Source of the DNA: Lysinibacillus sphaericus
GTDB lineage: Bacteria > Bacillota > Bacilli > Bacillales_A > Planococcaceae
DNA length: 64,000 nt
Assembly (NCBI RefSeq): GCF_006864135.1
Contig: NZ_SADV01000006.1
Location: forward strand, 186,001-250,000
Direction of reading: 5' to 3'
Under the pieces are notes generated by a model. The model made no database searches. It saw only the letters and a program-made list of their open reading frames with translations, and was not told where the DNA came from. A program made the translations under genes and the position numbers. The first letter of the stretch is position 1; every line of letters starts with the position of its first letter. Shown one piece after another: positions 16,809 through 25,159 of this stretch.

Positions 16809-16940
16809 TCCGCATCCGCATAAATAATCCAAAATAATGACATTTGACCAAATTTAAACAAAATTTAAACAAAGCCCCCCTTTACTTTAAACTTTACTAC
16901 CTATAATTGGTCTTACTATAAAGCGAAGGACTGATAGAAA

Positions 16941-18365
16941 GTGACAAAAGGTAAGAAACGTAAGGTTTTATTATCATTAAGTATTGCGTTAACAAGCTTT
17001 GTAGCGTTCAACGGAGTTTCAAATGCATCCGCAGCAGTTCCGGTGGTAGAAGAACGTGTAGCTTTAGATAACAAGTTAGAAGTGAAGCAAGCTCGCACAT
17101 CCAGTGAAACTCTTCAAGATTGGAAACAATGGACAAACGACCATGCTTACAGCTTAACATCTATTCAACCTGAAGCAGTTGGTCAACAAAACATCCCTTC
17201 CACTAAATTTGAAGATTTAGAGATGCTGAAGCCTTTATTGCATGATAAGCGCATTGTTTTTTTAGGGGAAAGTTCACATGGCGCAGCAGAATTTAGCTTA
17301 GCAAAAACACGTTTAATTCAATTTTTACACCAAGAAATGGGCTACAATGTCCTAGCCTTTGAAAGCGGTATGGGGAATGCCATGAATGCTCAAGGACAAA
17401 TCAATAAACAAACAGCGCAACAAACGATGAAGGATGCTATTTTTGGTGTATGGTGGTCAAAAGAAACACTACCGTTATTTGAGTATGCTAAAAAAACACA
17501 GAATACCGATAAACCTTTAAAATTAGCAGGCTTTGATATTCAACAGCAAGGTGCATTCACAAACGGTAACTGGCTACAAAATAGTATGCTTGCTAAACAG
17601 TTAAGTGAAGTAGAGGAGAAACTTGTTGACTGGAGTTTCGGTACGGATTTAAAAGGCTATCAAAAGGCGAAACCAAGCATTATCGAAGTGTATAAACAAG
17701 TAAAATCACAAGTACAGCTAAAAGAGAACGAGTTAAAAGCGGCTTATCCGGGAGAGTCTCATATTGTAAAGCTTATGGAACGTACTTTAGCTGACCGTAT
17801 CCGTTTAGTAGACGAATATGTAGAACTATCCATTCAAGCAAATATTGAACTTGAGCACAATAAATATGATTCTTTTTTAAAGACAATGGAATGGCGCGAC
17901 CAATCAATGATGGAAAACCTTCTTTGGTTAGCAGAGGAGATTTATCCAACTGAAAAATTTATCGTCTGGGCGCATAATGACCATATTCGTAAAGCACAAT
18001 CCGAAGTAATGGGTTCTCCTTATCCAGTAAAATTGATGGGTGAACGTCTACCAGATATCTACAAAAAATATAGTTATGTGCTTGGTCTTTATATGGCTGG
18101 TGGGGAAACAGCAAACAATATGGGTGAGCCTATGGCCGTTTTACCGCCAGTAAAAGGATCAATCGAGGATATTGCTTCATCTTCAAATAAACCGTACACA
18201 TTTATCGACATGCGAAACCGTCAAAATGAGCGTGGAAACTCATGGATGTTTGAGCCACGTTTATCGTATAGCTGGGGAGTGATTCAGGAAAGTCTTGTTC
18301 CACGAGATCAATATGATGGCCTTCTGCTGATTGATAAAGTAAGTAAACCTCATTATATAAAATAA
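16941..18365 (+). CDS. Secreted erythromycin esterase family protein
   Basis: 474 residues from GTG 16941, with GAAGGA about ten bases before. A Sec signal peptide is clear (KKRK, hydrophobic core, cleavage near ASA-A at about residue 32). The esterase-superfamily motifs follow: FLGESSHGAAEF near 108, VLAFESGMG near 138, AGFDIQQ near 197 and WAHNDHI near 345. It lacks a lipobox and should be released. Only moderately similar to the lipoprotein at 1888-3150, so these are two old paralogues or independent acquisitions. Substrate unknown. The upstream region has two TTTAAACAAA direct repeats at about 16850-16875. A strong terminator follows. Confidence 0.88.
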   Translation: MTKGKKRKVLLSLSIALTSFVAFNGVSNASAAVPVVEERVALDNKLEVKQARTSSETLQDWKQWTNDHAYSLTSIQPEAVGQQNIPSTKFEDLEMLKPLLHDKRIVFLGESSHGAAEFSLAKTRLIQFLHQEMGYNVLAFESGMGNAMNAQGQINKQTAQQTMKDAIFGVWWSKETLPLFEYAKKTQNTDKPLKLAGFDIQQQGAFTNGNWLQNSMLAKQLSEVEEKLVDWSFGTDLKGYQKAKPSIIEVYKQVKSQVQLKENELKAAYPGESHIVKLMERTLADRIRLVDEYVELSIQANIELEHNKYDSFLKTMEWRDQSMMENLLWLAEEIYPTEKFIVWAHNDHIRKAQSEVMGSPYPVKLMGERLPDIYKKYSYVLGLYMAGGETANNMGEPMAVLPPVKGSIEDIASSSNKPYTFIDMRNRQNERGNSWMFEPRLSYSWGVIQESLVPRDQYDGLLLIDKVSKPHYIK

Positions 18366-18371
18366 GCATAT

Positions 18372-18413
18372 AAAAATAGCAAACTAGTTTTTCTGCTAGT
18401 TTGCTATTTTTCT
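18372..18413 (+). terminator. Terminator of the secreted esterase-family gene
   Basis: AAAAATAGCAAACTAG pairs perfectly with CTAGTTTGCTATTTTT around an 8-nt loop. It probably also serves the convergent DUF4272 gene. Confidence 0.92.
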
Positions 18414-18420
18414 TTTATAT

Positions 18421-19095
18421 TTAAGTATCCATCGACATGTTAGCCCATTCTTCACTTCGATGCCCTATCATCCAGAACAAGCCTCTTCTCCTTTCCATGA
18501 CGATGCTTTCATTCATCCCGGCAGGAGCCGCTTGGTCTTTTATCCGACTATCTACACAAGCCCAATGGTATCTGTAAATCTTGTCGGCTTCATCCAATAT
18601 CTCTTCCTGACTACGCATGACAGTTTGAAGGAAAAATTGTTCAAACGTTTCACAGTTAGAAACGACTTGAATGGCATACTCGCAATCACATACTTCATCA
18701 GGAAAATCGAGCTTCTCAACAAATCCAAGTGCCCAAATAAGTGTCCAATAAGCCTCGTATTGCCATGAAATATTAATGGCTTCTTGCACATCTGGTTCAG
18801 AAGCTTGTAAAAAGTCTCTTTCGTTGCTAGTTAGATAGTCTTCCACTTTATAAGTGCGTAACATATTGATGAAAAAGTCTCGCGATTCTTCTACATTTCC
18901 ACCTTGCGCCACATCACAGGCAAATTGAATGACAATTAACAGGGCTACAGCTCTTCTAGCAATGTCTTCTCGATTTTTAAACTGACAAGCCTCTATTGTT
19001 GGGAGTTGAGGAAGGGAAGCTGTATATGGAATAGCTTTTTCTTTTAAATATGCTAGCGTTTTATTTTTTCTTTGTTCACCTTCTTCTGATGACAT
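18421..19095 (-). CDS. DUF4272 domain protein, C-terminal part of a split gene
   Basis: 224 residues from ATG 19095, with AAGGGG upstream, overlapping the preceding gene by 20 bp. It contains the whole DUF4272 domain: RKNKTLAYLKEKAIPY, the NREDIARRAVAL helix, the SWQYEAYWTLIWALGFVE core and the FPDEVCD segment. Full-length homologues known to me carry an extra N-terminal domain like the gene directly upstream, in one reading frame. The C-frame is also open upstream to 19182, giving a 107-bp double-open overlap where one shift would restore the fusion. It is either a split gene, a frameshift mutation or a sequence error. Confidence 0.75.
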   Translation of the reverse strand: MSSEEGEQRKNKTLAYLKEKAIPYTASLPQLPTIEACQFKNREDIARRAVALLIVIQFACDVAQGGNVEESRDFFINMLRTYKVEDYLTSNERDFLQASEPDVQEAINISWQYEAYWTLIWALGFVEKLDFPDEVCDCEYAIQVVSNCETFEQFFLQTVMRSQEEILDEADKIYRYHWACVDSRIKDQAAPAGMNESIVMERRRGLFWMIGHRSEEWANMSMDT

Positions 19096-19591
19096 CTCTT
19101 GTCCCCTTACCTTTCGTAGCGTGAGGTCTAAAGTCAGATGGTCCTGATTGCCCGTCAGGATAAACAATAACGTTCCCTTCATCGTCTACTAAAGTGCCAT
19201 TCGCTAAAAAGCCAATCCCGCCTATGCTTGATAATAGGTTCGTAAATAACTGCATCTGTTCTTCATTTATCTCTTTTTCCGATTCGATTGCAATCACTGT
19301 ATTTAAAACAGCTATTTGAGTCAAAACTAATTCTTTTAAATTGTCATCTTCAAAAGGAAAATTGTCGTAATACCCCATCATCCCAGAAATATTATTAGCG
19401 AAGTAATCTGGATTCGTATCTTCAGACGTCACTCTAATTATTAATTTATATTTTTTAAACAGCGCCTTTGATGTTATTACATACTCATTGTCATTTTTTT
19501 CGATAGCAAAGCCTTTTGCAAAAACATCTGAAATTTTCACTTCAATATCGTCAATGTTGTTCTTAGATGCAAATATAGTGAAATAGTTCAT
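19076..19591 (-). CDS. N-terminal partner of split DUF4272 protein
   Basis: 171 residues starting MNYFTIFASKNNIDD with GGGGAGAG upstream. It resembles the N-terminal half seen before DUF4272 in longer proteins: two alpha/beta modules with VIAIESEKE in the middle and GIGFLANGTLVDDEGNVIVYPDG near the end. The last dozen residues (ending GKGTRDVIRRR) look like out-of-frame sequence, which supports a frameshift around 19095-19140. Function unknown. A degraded coding stretch lies just upstream. Confidence 0.7.
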   Translation of the reverse strand: MNYFTIFASKNNIDDIEVKISDVFAKGFAIEKNDNEYVITSKALFKKYKLIIRVTSEDTNPDYFANNISGMMGYYDNFPFEDDNLKELVLTQIAVLNTVIAIESEKEINEEQMQLFTNLLSSIGGIGFLANGTLVDDEGNVIVYPDGQSGPSDFRPHATKGKGTRDVIRRR

Positions 19592-19609
19592 TCTTCTCTC
19601 CCCTTTTAT

Positions 19610-19830
19610 TCACCAACTATAGCCTGCAAGAGCTTGGCTAAACTGCTGTTTATTTTTTCGTAGTATTTCGTTTTCCTTCCAAAAAGCAAGTCTTCAATTT
19701 CGCTGCGTCATTTGCCATACCGCTCGTATCGCTATAAGCCTTTCTACTTCACTGCCGCTCAACCATTCAAATAACGTCACTACACTTGGCTGTATTTCTG
19801 CTAAAATAATCTCGAATCCGAGCCATCAAT
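19610..19830 (-). pseudogene. Decayed coding remnant upstream of the DUF4272 pair
   Basis: On the minus strand a protein-like frame can be read from about 19818 to 19615 (ILAEIQPSVVTLFEWLSG, then ERLIAIRAVWQMTQRN, an internal stop, then AFWKENEILRKNKQQ and QALAGYSW), with an apparent frame change at its upstream end. It ends 17 bp before the next gene, overlapping its ribosome-site region. I do not recognise the family. The rest of the 19592-20197 interval shows no gene. Confidence 0.35.
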
Positions 19831-20197
19831 GATAATCGACAAAACACGATAACGCTAAGTTGTTACACAAATCATGCTCTCATATACATAGTCATATGTT
19901 ACGTTCTACGTTAGATTTATAAAAACTCCTCGCTCATCATTTATGCTTTTTCTTAGCTTTTGTATGTTCAGGATATCATTTCCTCATTATAACAAGGCTC
20001 AATTTATGTACAAATACTAAAATTCCACTTCCTTAAAGGCTCAAAATATATAATAAATTACCTTACCATTTTTATTTCCTAGAACTTTTTCAGTAGCACT
20101 AGTCGTCACTTTAATCATTTCGTTGACAATTAAAATATCTCCTTATAGTTACATTCAAATATTCTATAAGGAAGTATTTTTTATACTTCTATACTTA

Positions 20198-21028
20198 TCA
20201 ACAACCTTTTTTAATTTCTATCATAATTTTCGTTACATAATCCTCTTCCCGATTTTTAATAACGGCGTCATAAATGTATTCCTCATATACGTATTCCCCT
20301 AGTTCAAAGCCTTTTTCCCTCATGACCTTAAATAGTCGCTCGTAAGATTCACCAAGTGTAGTGGAATTTCCTACATGATATCCTACAATAAAATTCCCTT
20401 CAATCGCTTCAAAATAAGGATGACCTTCTCGCGGGTGTGGCTGCTCTATATACAAGAAACTATAATTATCATAGTTTCCAGCTAATACTTGCTCTCTTCT
20501 TGTAATCCCTCCAATGGGATAACCCGTGTCTAATTGAGAACGATCTAACTCATCTATAAAGTCTGATACAGCCTTCGTAAACTGTTCTTCCGTCGAATCC
20601 TCGATATTTTTACTTAAATACAATGTGGCCACTGGCAGATGCTCAATCGTAATACTATCAAAATCAAGGTGTAAGGCTTCCTCTGTTAAATCAATTTTTA
20701 CATCAATAATGCTTTCAATCATCTCCAGCTCTCGACGTTTTTTCGCTACAATTTCCTTTTGCTGATACATTAAATCTAAGAAATTTTCAGGTGATTTATC
20801 TGCCATATATTTTTGAATATCCTTTAAAGACATACCAACCGCCTTTAATAGCTCAATCACACTAAAAAATTCATATTGTGCAATGGAGTAATAACGATAG
20901 TCTTTACTATCCTTCATAATTGGTGATAATAAACCGATTTGATCGTAGTAGATTAACGTTTGTTTATTAACCTTACAAATTTTAGCGAACTCACCAGTTG
21001 TAAAATATTTTACATTTTTATTAAACAT
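20198..21028 (-). CDS. MerR-family regulator with GyrI-like effector domain (BltR/BmrR type)
   Basis: 276 residues. N-terminal MerR winged helix (YFTTGEFAKICKVNKQTLIYYDQIGLL, DYRYYS), a coiled coil at about 85-120 and a C-terminal GyrI-like drug-binding domain of about 150 residues, the layout of the multidrug sensors BmrR and BltR. It is divergent from an acetyltransferase/MATE pair. A MerR-type promoter with a 19-bp spacer and a palindrome lies between them. By the known mechanism it would twist that promoter to activate the pair when a lipophilic drug binds. Autoregulation is likely because its own start is only about 20 bp from the palindrome. Confidence 0.92.
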   Translation of the reverse strand: MFNKNVKYFTTGEFAKICKVNKQTLIYYDQIGLLSPIMKDSKDYRYYSIAQYEFFSVIELLKAVGMSLKDIQKYMADKSPENFLDLMYQQKEIVAKKRRELEMIESIIDVKIDLTEEALHLDFDSITIEHLPVATLYLSKNIEDSTEEQFTKAVSDFIDELDRSQLDTGYPIGGITRREQVLAGNYDNYSFLYIEQPHPREGHPYFEAIEGNFIVGYHVGNSTTLGESYERLFKVMREKGFELGEYVYEEYIYDAVIKNREEDYVTKIMIEIKKGC

Positions 21029-21044
21029 TTTTAAGTTTCCCTCC

Positions 21045-21075
21045 TTGACTATATAGTTACTATATACATTAAATT
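21045..21075 (+). promoter_or_regulatory. MerR-type promoter and operator
   Basis: TTGACT (21045-21050) and TAAATT (21070-21075) are separated by 19 bp, the over-long spacing typical of MerR targets. The spacer holds a perfect 17-bp palindrome TATATAGT-T-ACTATATA at 21050-21066. It points towards the acetyltransferase/MATE operon and abuts the MerR gene start. Confidence 0.85.
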
Positions 21076-21089
21076 GTAGCTATTCACAA

Positions 21090-21137
21090 TCAATTATGCC
21101 ACTGCAATAAACAATGCATTCGGCTGAAAGAAATTAA
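21090..21137. repeat. Type B repeat, internally deleted (about 48 bp)
   Basis: Only the two ends remain: CAATTATGCC at the left and GGCTGAAAGAAATTAAA at the right, joined by about 20 bp. It helps define the ends of the type B element. Confidence 0.6.
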
Positions 21138-21158
21138 AAATAGAAAGGTTTTGGAATT

Positions 21159-21626
21159 ATGTTCACGGAAATTCGTGACATTACAGCTTTAAACAAAGAG
21201 GAAGTATTAGCACTACGCATTGCTGATAATCAGCAAGATTTTATTGAAAGTACACAACAATGCTTAGCGGAGGCAAAAGCAGATAAACGCTTTATCCCTG
21301 TAGGATTGTATAAGGAAGATAACGCAGTCGGCTTCGCTATGTATGGCGTGTTCCCACATAAGGACAATTCACAACGTGTTTGGTTAGATCGCTATTTCAT
21401 TGATGAGCTCTACCAGCACCAAGGTTTGGGAAAATACTTTTTACAGCAACTTATTCAATATTTAGTAGCTAAATACAGCTGTCAAAATATATATTTAAGT
21501 GTTTATGACAACAATACAGTAGCTATTCAGTTATATAAAAAGTTTGGCTTCGACTTTAACGGTGAGCTAGATACTAAAGGTGAAAAGGTGATGGTAAAGG
21601 AGGTACATGCTGATGACTACCCTTAA
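21159..21626 (+). CDS. bltD: BltD-like diamine/polyamine N-acetyltransferase (GNAT)
   Basis: 155 residues, closely resembling B. subtilis BltD: the IESTQQCLAEAK segment, the PVGLYKEDNAVGFAMYGVFP strand region, WLDRYFID and acetyl-CoA loop HQGLGK, and the C-terminal NTVAIQLYKKFGF and ELDTKGEKVMVKE. BltD acetylates spermine and spermidine and is co-expressed with a drug exporter under BltR. Here the same logic appears with a MATE exporter in place of the MFS protein Blt. The end of the gene contains the ribosome site of the MATE gene, so translation is probably coupled. Confidence 0.88.
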   Translation: MFTEIRDITALNKEEVLALRIADNQQDFIESTQQCLAEAKADKRFIPVGLYKEDNAVGFAMYGVFPHKDNSQRVWLDRYFIDELYQHQGLGKYFLQQLIQYLVAKYSCQNIYLSVYDNNTVAIQLYKKFGFDFNGELDTKGEKVMVKEVHADDYP

Positions 21627-22968
21627 CCCAATTGAAACAAGGCCTCTTAGGCCCTTGTTTTTATCATATTTATTCCCGGCCATGATTGGTATGTTACTGA
21701 TGTCAGTGAATATTTTAGTGGATGGTATTTTCGTTAGTCACGGAGTTGGACCAACCGCTTTAGCAGGAGTAAATATCGCCGTACCTATTTTTTCGATTTT
21801 ACTATCTATTTCCCTTTGGATTGGTATGGGTGGGGCAACACTATTTTCAATTTCTCTCGGTGAGGGCAATAAAAAAAGAGCGAACCAGCTCTTTACATTA
21901 GCATTTACAACCATGATCGTTGTCGTTATGGCACTGATTCTAATACTTTTATTAAATTTAAAGGAAATCTCCTATATATTCGGCGCAAGTGATGCTACAT
22001 TTCCTTATGTACAAGAGTACTTACATGTTATTTTGATTTTCGGTGTGTTCTACACAATTGAAAACTTACTAAGCATTTTTATTCGAAATGATGGCAATCC
22101 AAAGCTTGCAATGATGGGTTTAATCACTACATCTGTGTTAAACATTATTTTAAACTACATTTTTATTTTCGTACTCCACTACGGCGTAACTGGCTGTGCC
22201 CTGGCTACAGCACTTTCCACAATAATCGGTATGTCGGTGCTTTGCCTACATTTCTTCCGAAAGCAATCCGAATTAAAGTTTGTGCGTACATTTTTCAACC
22301 TATCTGATTTAAAGAAAATATTCGCTATTGGGTTACCAAGCTTTATTGTTGAAGCCTCCGTCGCTATTATGGTTATTTTATATAATGTGACATTTTTACA
22401 CTATTTAGGATCAGACGGAGTTACTGCTTATGCAATGGTTAACTATATTCATACCGTACTCTTAACAGTATTCCTTGGCATCGGTATGGCCCTACAGCCA
22501 CTAGTTAGTTATCACCACGGTGCGAGATTAATTGAGAGATTAACGGCATTATTGAAAATAGGTATTGCTACTGCATTTATTATAGGTTTAACTACCGTCA
22601 TAATTGCTACGTTATTCCCTTCTCAGCTAATTGCATTATTTGGTGATAGCACGTTTGACATTCGCAATATGGCTACACAAGGCTTTGTACATTTTGCAAT
22701 TGGATATGCATTCCTTGGCGTGAACATGGTATTTGCAGAATTCTTTCAATCAATTGAAAAAATACGTCTTGCAACAACCATCATGTTACTTCGCAGTATT
22801 ATATTATTTATCCCTGCTCTCGTACTATTGCCTAAATTCTTTGGCCCACAAGCTATTTGGTGGACATTCCCCGCCGCAGAGGGCATTACCGCATTACTAA
22901 TTTTTATATTTATGAAGAGAAAAACACATACTATGTTCTCAGAAGCAAGTTCCTTAAAGGCACTATAA
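21613..22968 (+). CDS. MATE-family efflux transporter
   Basis: 451 residues from ATG 21613, nine bases after AAAGGAGG; an ATG at 21607 is in frame but very close to that site. Twelve membrane segments in two homologous halves, with MATE hallmarks such as ISVGVGP-like FVSHGVGPTALAGVNIAVP, and GLPSFIVEASVAIM at the start of the second half. Exports cationic compounds by sodium or proton antiport. Overlaps the acetyltransferase gene by 14 bp and belongs to the MerR-controlled operon. A strong hairpin ends the transcript. Confidence 0.9.
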   Translation: MTTLNPIETRPLRPLFLSYLFPAMIGMLLMSVNILVDGIFVSHGVGPTALAGVNIAVPIFSILLSISLWIGMGGATLFSISLGEGNKKRANQLFTLAFTTMIVVVMALILILLLNLKEISYIFGASDATFPYVQEYLHVILIFGVFYTIENLLSIFIRNDGNPKLAMMGLITTSVLNIILNYIFIFVLHYGVTGCALATALSTIIGMSVLCLHFFRKQSELKFVRTFFNLSDLKKIFAIGLPSFIVEASVAIMVILYNVTFLHYLGSDGVTAYAMVNYIHTVLLTVFLGIGMALQPLVSYHHGARLIERLTALLKIGIATAFIIGLTTVIIATLFPSQLIALFGDSTFDIRNMATQGFVHFAIGYAFLGVNMVFAEFFQSIEKIRLATTIMLLRSIILFIPALVLLPKFFGPQAIWWTFPAAEGITALLIFIFMKRKTHTMFSEASSLKAL

Positions 22969-22973
22969 ATAAA

Positions 22974-23013
22974 GTTAACCCCCTCTCAATGCAATAATCG
23001 AAAGGGGGTTAAC
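22974..23013 (+). terminator. Terminator of the bltD-MATE operon
   Basis: GTTAACCCCCT pairs with AGGGGGTTAAC around an 18-nt loop, followed by TGTTTAGG, a weak T-run. Confidence 0.7.
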
Positions 23014-23122
23014 TGTTTAGGCCATCCTCTATACTGCCAAACCATGGACTTCAAAATTCCCAAGCCAAGAAAAAAAGGAATCATACACACTTGATTCCTT
23101 TTTGAATGAAACTTTATTTACT

Positions 23123-24166
23123 TTATTTGTCTTCTTGTATTTCCCTTGCCTGTTGCAGTTCATCTTCTGATGACGTAACTCCGAGAATATCGAGAAGGAA
23201 CATGAATAATGGAATACCAATAATTAATCCCCATACACCAAGAAAATGCTCAGAGAAGAGAATGACCATGAATGTATAGAAAATTGGAAGATTTGTCTTA
23301 GCAGACATTAGCTTTGGATTTAAGAAGTATGCCTCCATAGCATGTAGTACCATAACAATAACTAAGATATAGACAATGTACATAGGACCACCGATACTGT
23401 ATGCGATTATAGCTAGAGGAATCAAGGACATGATAACCCCTGCAACTGGCACTAACCCCAGTATAAAGAGCATGATTCCCAGCGCTATTAAATGCGGGAA
23501 GCCCATAATGTATAAAGCAATAACAGATAAAACACAGTTGACAGCAGCAATAATGAACTGTGCCTCAATAACTTTACCGAAAGAACGAATGAATATCCTT
23601 GAGAAATAATGTAATTCATCGTAGAGATGGCTCATTTTGCTATCTTTAAATTTCGCTGTAAATTCAGTAATACGTTTCTTTTCAAGTAAAATAAACAAGC
23701 TCAAAATTAGTGCAATGAATATATGCAAAATGATTTTACCAATATTCGTAAGGTTTTTCAGCGTGAGGTCTACACCTTGCTCTAAATATTTACCCAGTTC
23801 AATCTTGTCAAAGGTTGGAGCTAAATACCGTGCAATCTCGTTATCATTTGGGTTAAGACTAAAGCTAGCAATAAGATCAAAGAGCTGTGTAATTTGTTGG
23901 GTTACGACAGGCAAATACTTGTAGATAATTGCAACAATACCTGCAACAAGCAAAAGATAGAGGGTAACTGTTACAGCCTTCTCGTTCATCCGTACGTACT
24001 TTCTAACCTCTTTTGTTGTCTTCGTGGTAAGTTGATTCATCAAGTAAGTAATAATGAACGTAAGAAGAATTAGATTGATCATACTCCGCATCATATATAA
24101 TGCAATAGCGATCCCAGCTAGGATTAAAAAACGTTTAAATCCATGGCTTCGAAAGAAATTACTCAT
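23123..24166 (-). CDS. AI-2E family (PF01594) membrane transporter
   Basis: 347 residues from ATG 24166, chosen because AAGGAGTG lies nine bases before it; the longer frame to 24271 has no site and a non-membrane-like start. It shows the AI-2E layout: paired N-terminal helices, a middle amphipathic domain (about 100-190), the FIRSFGKVIEAQFIIA segment and a C-terminal bundle with the conserved MGFPHLIALGI and LGVWGLIIGIPL. Family members are linked to Na+/H+ antiport or transport of small molecules; involvement with autoinducer-2 is not established for most. Confidence 0.88.
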   Translation of the reverse strand: MSNFFRSHGFKRFLILAGIAIALYMMRSMINLILLTFIITYLMNQLTTKTTKEVRKYVRMNEKAVTVTLYLLLVAGIVAIIYKYLPVVTQQITQLFDLIASFSLNPNDNEIARYLAPTFDKIELGKYLEQGVDLTLKNLTNIGKIILHIFIALILSLFILLEKKRITEFTAKFKDSKMSHLYDELHYFSRIFIRSFGKVIEAQFIIAAVNCVLSVIALYIMGFPHLIALGIMLFILGLVPVAGVIMSLIPLAIIAYSIGGPMYIVYILVIVMVLHAMEAYFLNPKLMSAKTNLPIFYTFMVILFSEHFLGVWGLIIGIPLFMFLLDILGVTSSEDELQQAREIQEDK

Positions 24167-24602
24167 GTATTCACTCCTTCTACAAAACGGCTTCGCGGCC
24201 TTTACTGCCTGGATTTCGCCATCAAATGAACAAAAACAATTAATAAATTGATGTAAAATATTACGTATCATTCTTATGTAAATGCCCCCTTCATTGGATT
24301 ATTATTTCCATTAACACTTAGAATAAGACTTAAATACTTGCGCTTTATAAGTCTCATAAGAAATTAATGCATCCAAGGAGCGAAAAGAATAGTATGCCTT
24401 ATCAAATTAATAACAATATTTTTGAAAGCTGTATCAGCGTTATAAGCCTTAATTTTATTAGTCTATTATAACCCTTTGAACACCATCATAGCCAATGTAA
24501 GTTCTTTTATGATAGTACTAAAATTAAATTTTTTATCTTTAGTCTTAGGATGATATTCTTACAGAAATTATAAACTGAAATTATATAGAAAGGATTGATT
24601 AT
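24167..24602. other. Non-coding interval between divergent genes
   Basis: AT-rich, about 435 bp. It should carry the divergent promoters of the AI-2E-family and RidA genes. A possible 25-codon frame starts at 24394 after AAGGAG, but its spacing is long and no family is evident, so I do not call it a gene. Confidence 0.5.
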
Positions 24603-24992
24603 GTGAAAATTGCTAGAAACCCGAAGGACATTCATCAACCAGTTGCTCCTTATGTACATCAAATAGAAGTAACAGAACCACAGAGATGGTTAACACTATC
24701 TGGACAAATAGGCATGGAAGAAGACGGGACTATACCTGAAGAGCCATTAACTCAAATGAAATTGGCATTAGAAAATATCAGAAAGAATCTTGAAAGTGCG
24801 AATATGGAAATTCAAGATTTAACGAAGATAACCCTTTATTTGGTTGGGGAAATTAATGTAGATCAAAGAAAGAAAATAATGAACGACTTTCTTGGTGATC
24901 ACCTTCCGTGTATGACATTAATGTATGTAGTTGCGCTTGCAGCCCCTTCCCTAAAGGTTGAAATTGATGCCTGGGCTTGTAAGGAAATGTAA
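24603..24992 (+). CDS. RidA/YjgF/YER057c/UK114 family protein
   Basis: 129 residues from GTG 24603, with AAAGGATT upstream. It has the RidA fold pattern: LSGQIGMEEDG at the subunit interface, MKLALENIRKNLESANMEIQDLTKITLYL in the middle, and the C-terminal MYVVALAAPSLKVEIDAWA. Canonical RidA removes reactive 2-aminoacrylate using an Arg in the segment before VxxLA. Here that segment reads PCMTLMYVVAL and lacks the Arg, so it may belong to a non-deaminase Rid subgroup. Stands alone. Confidence 0.85.
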   Translation: MKIARNPKDIHQPVAPYVHQIEVTEPQRWLTLSGQIGMEEDGTIPEEPLTQMKLALENIRKNLESANMEIQDLTKITLYLVGEINVDQRKKIMNDFLGDHLPCMTLMYVVALAAPSLKVEIDAWACKEM

Positions 24993-25103
24993 ACTTATTA
25001 TATGTTGAAACTAACAAGGGTGTGCGTCTAGATTTGTATTAAATTTTGTGATAAAAACGAGGCCCGGGACATAAGTATATTTTAAAGTAAAGTTTCATAA
25101 TTA

Positions 25104-25152
25104 GAAAAGTGCGAGAAATCAACGTTTCTAAAATTGATTTCTCGCACTTTTC
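25104..25152. terminator. Strong hairpin between convergent genes
   Basis: A 19-bp perfect stem, GAAAAGTGCGAGAAATCAA with its inverse, and an 11-nt loop. It probably ends the amino-acid permease transcript on the minus strand; the RidA gene is about 110 bp away on the other side. Confidence 0.8.
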
Positions 25153-25159
25153 ATCTCAT

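Noticed and set aside
24394-24471. Possible 25-codon peptide after AAGGAG
   Set aside because: The spacing from the ribosome site is long and the peptide shows no recognisable pattern.
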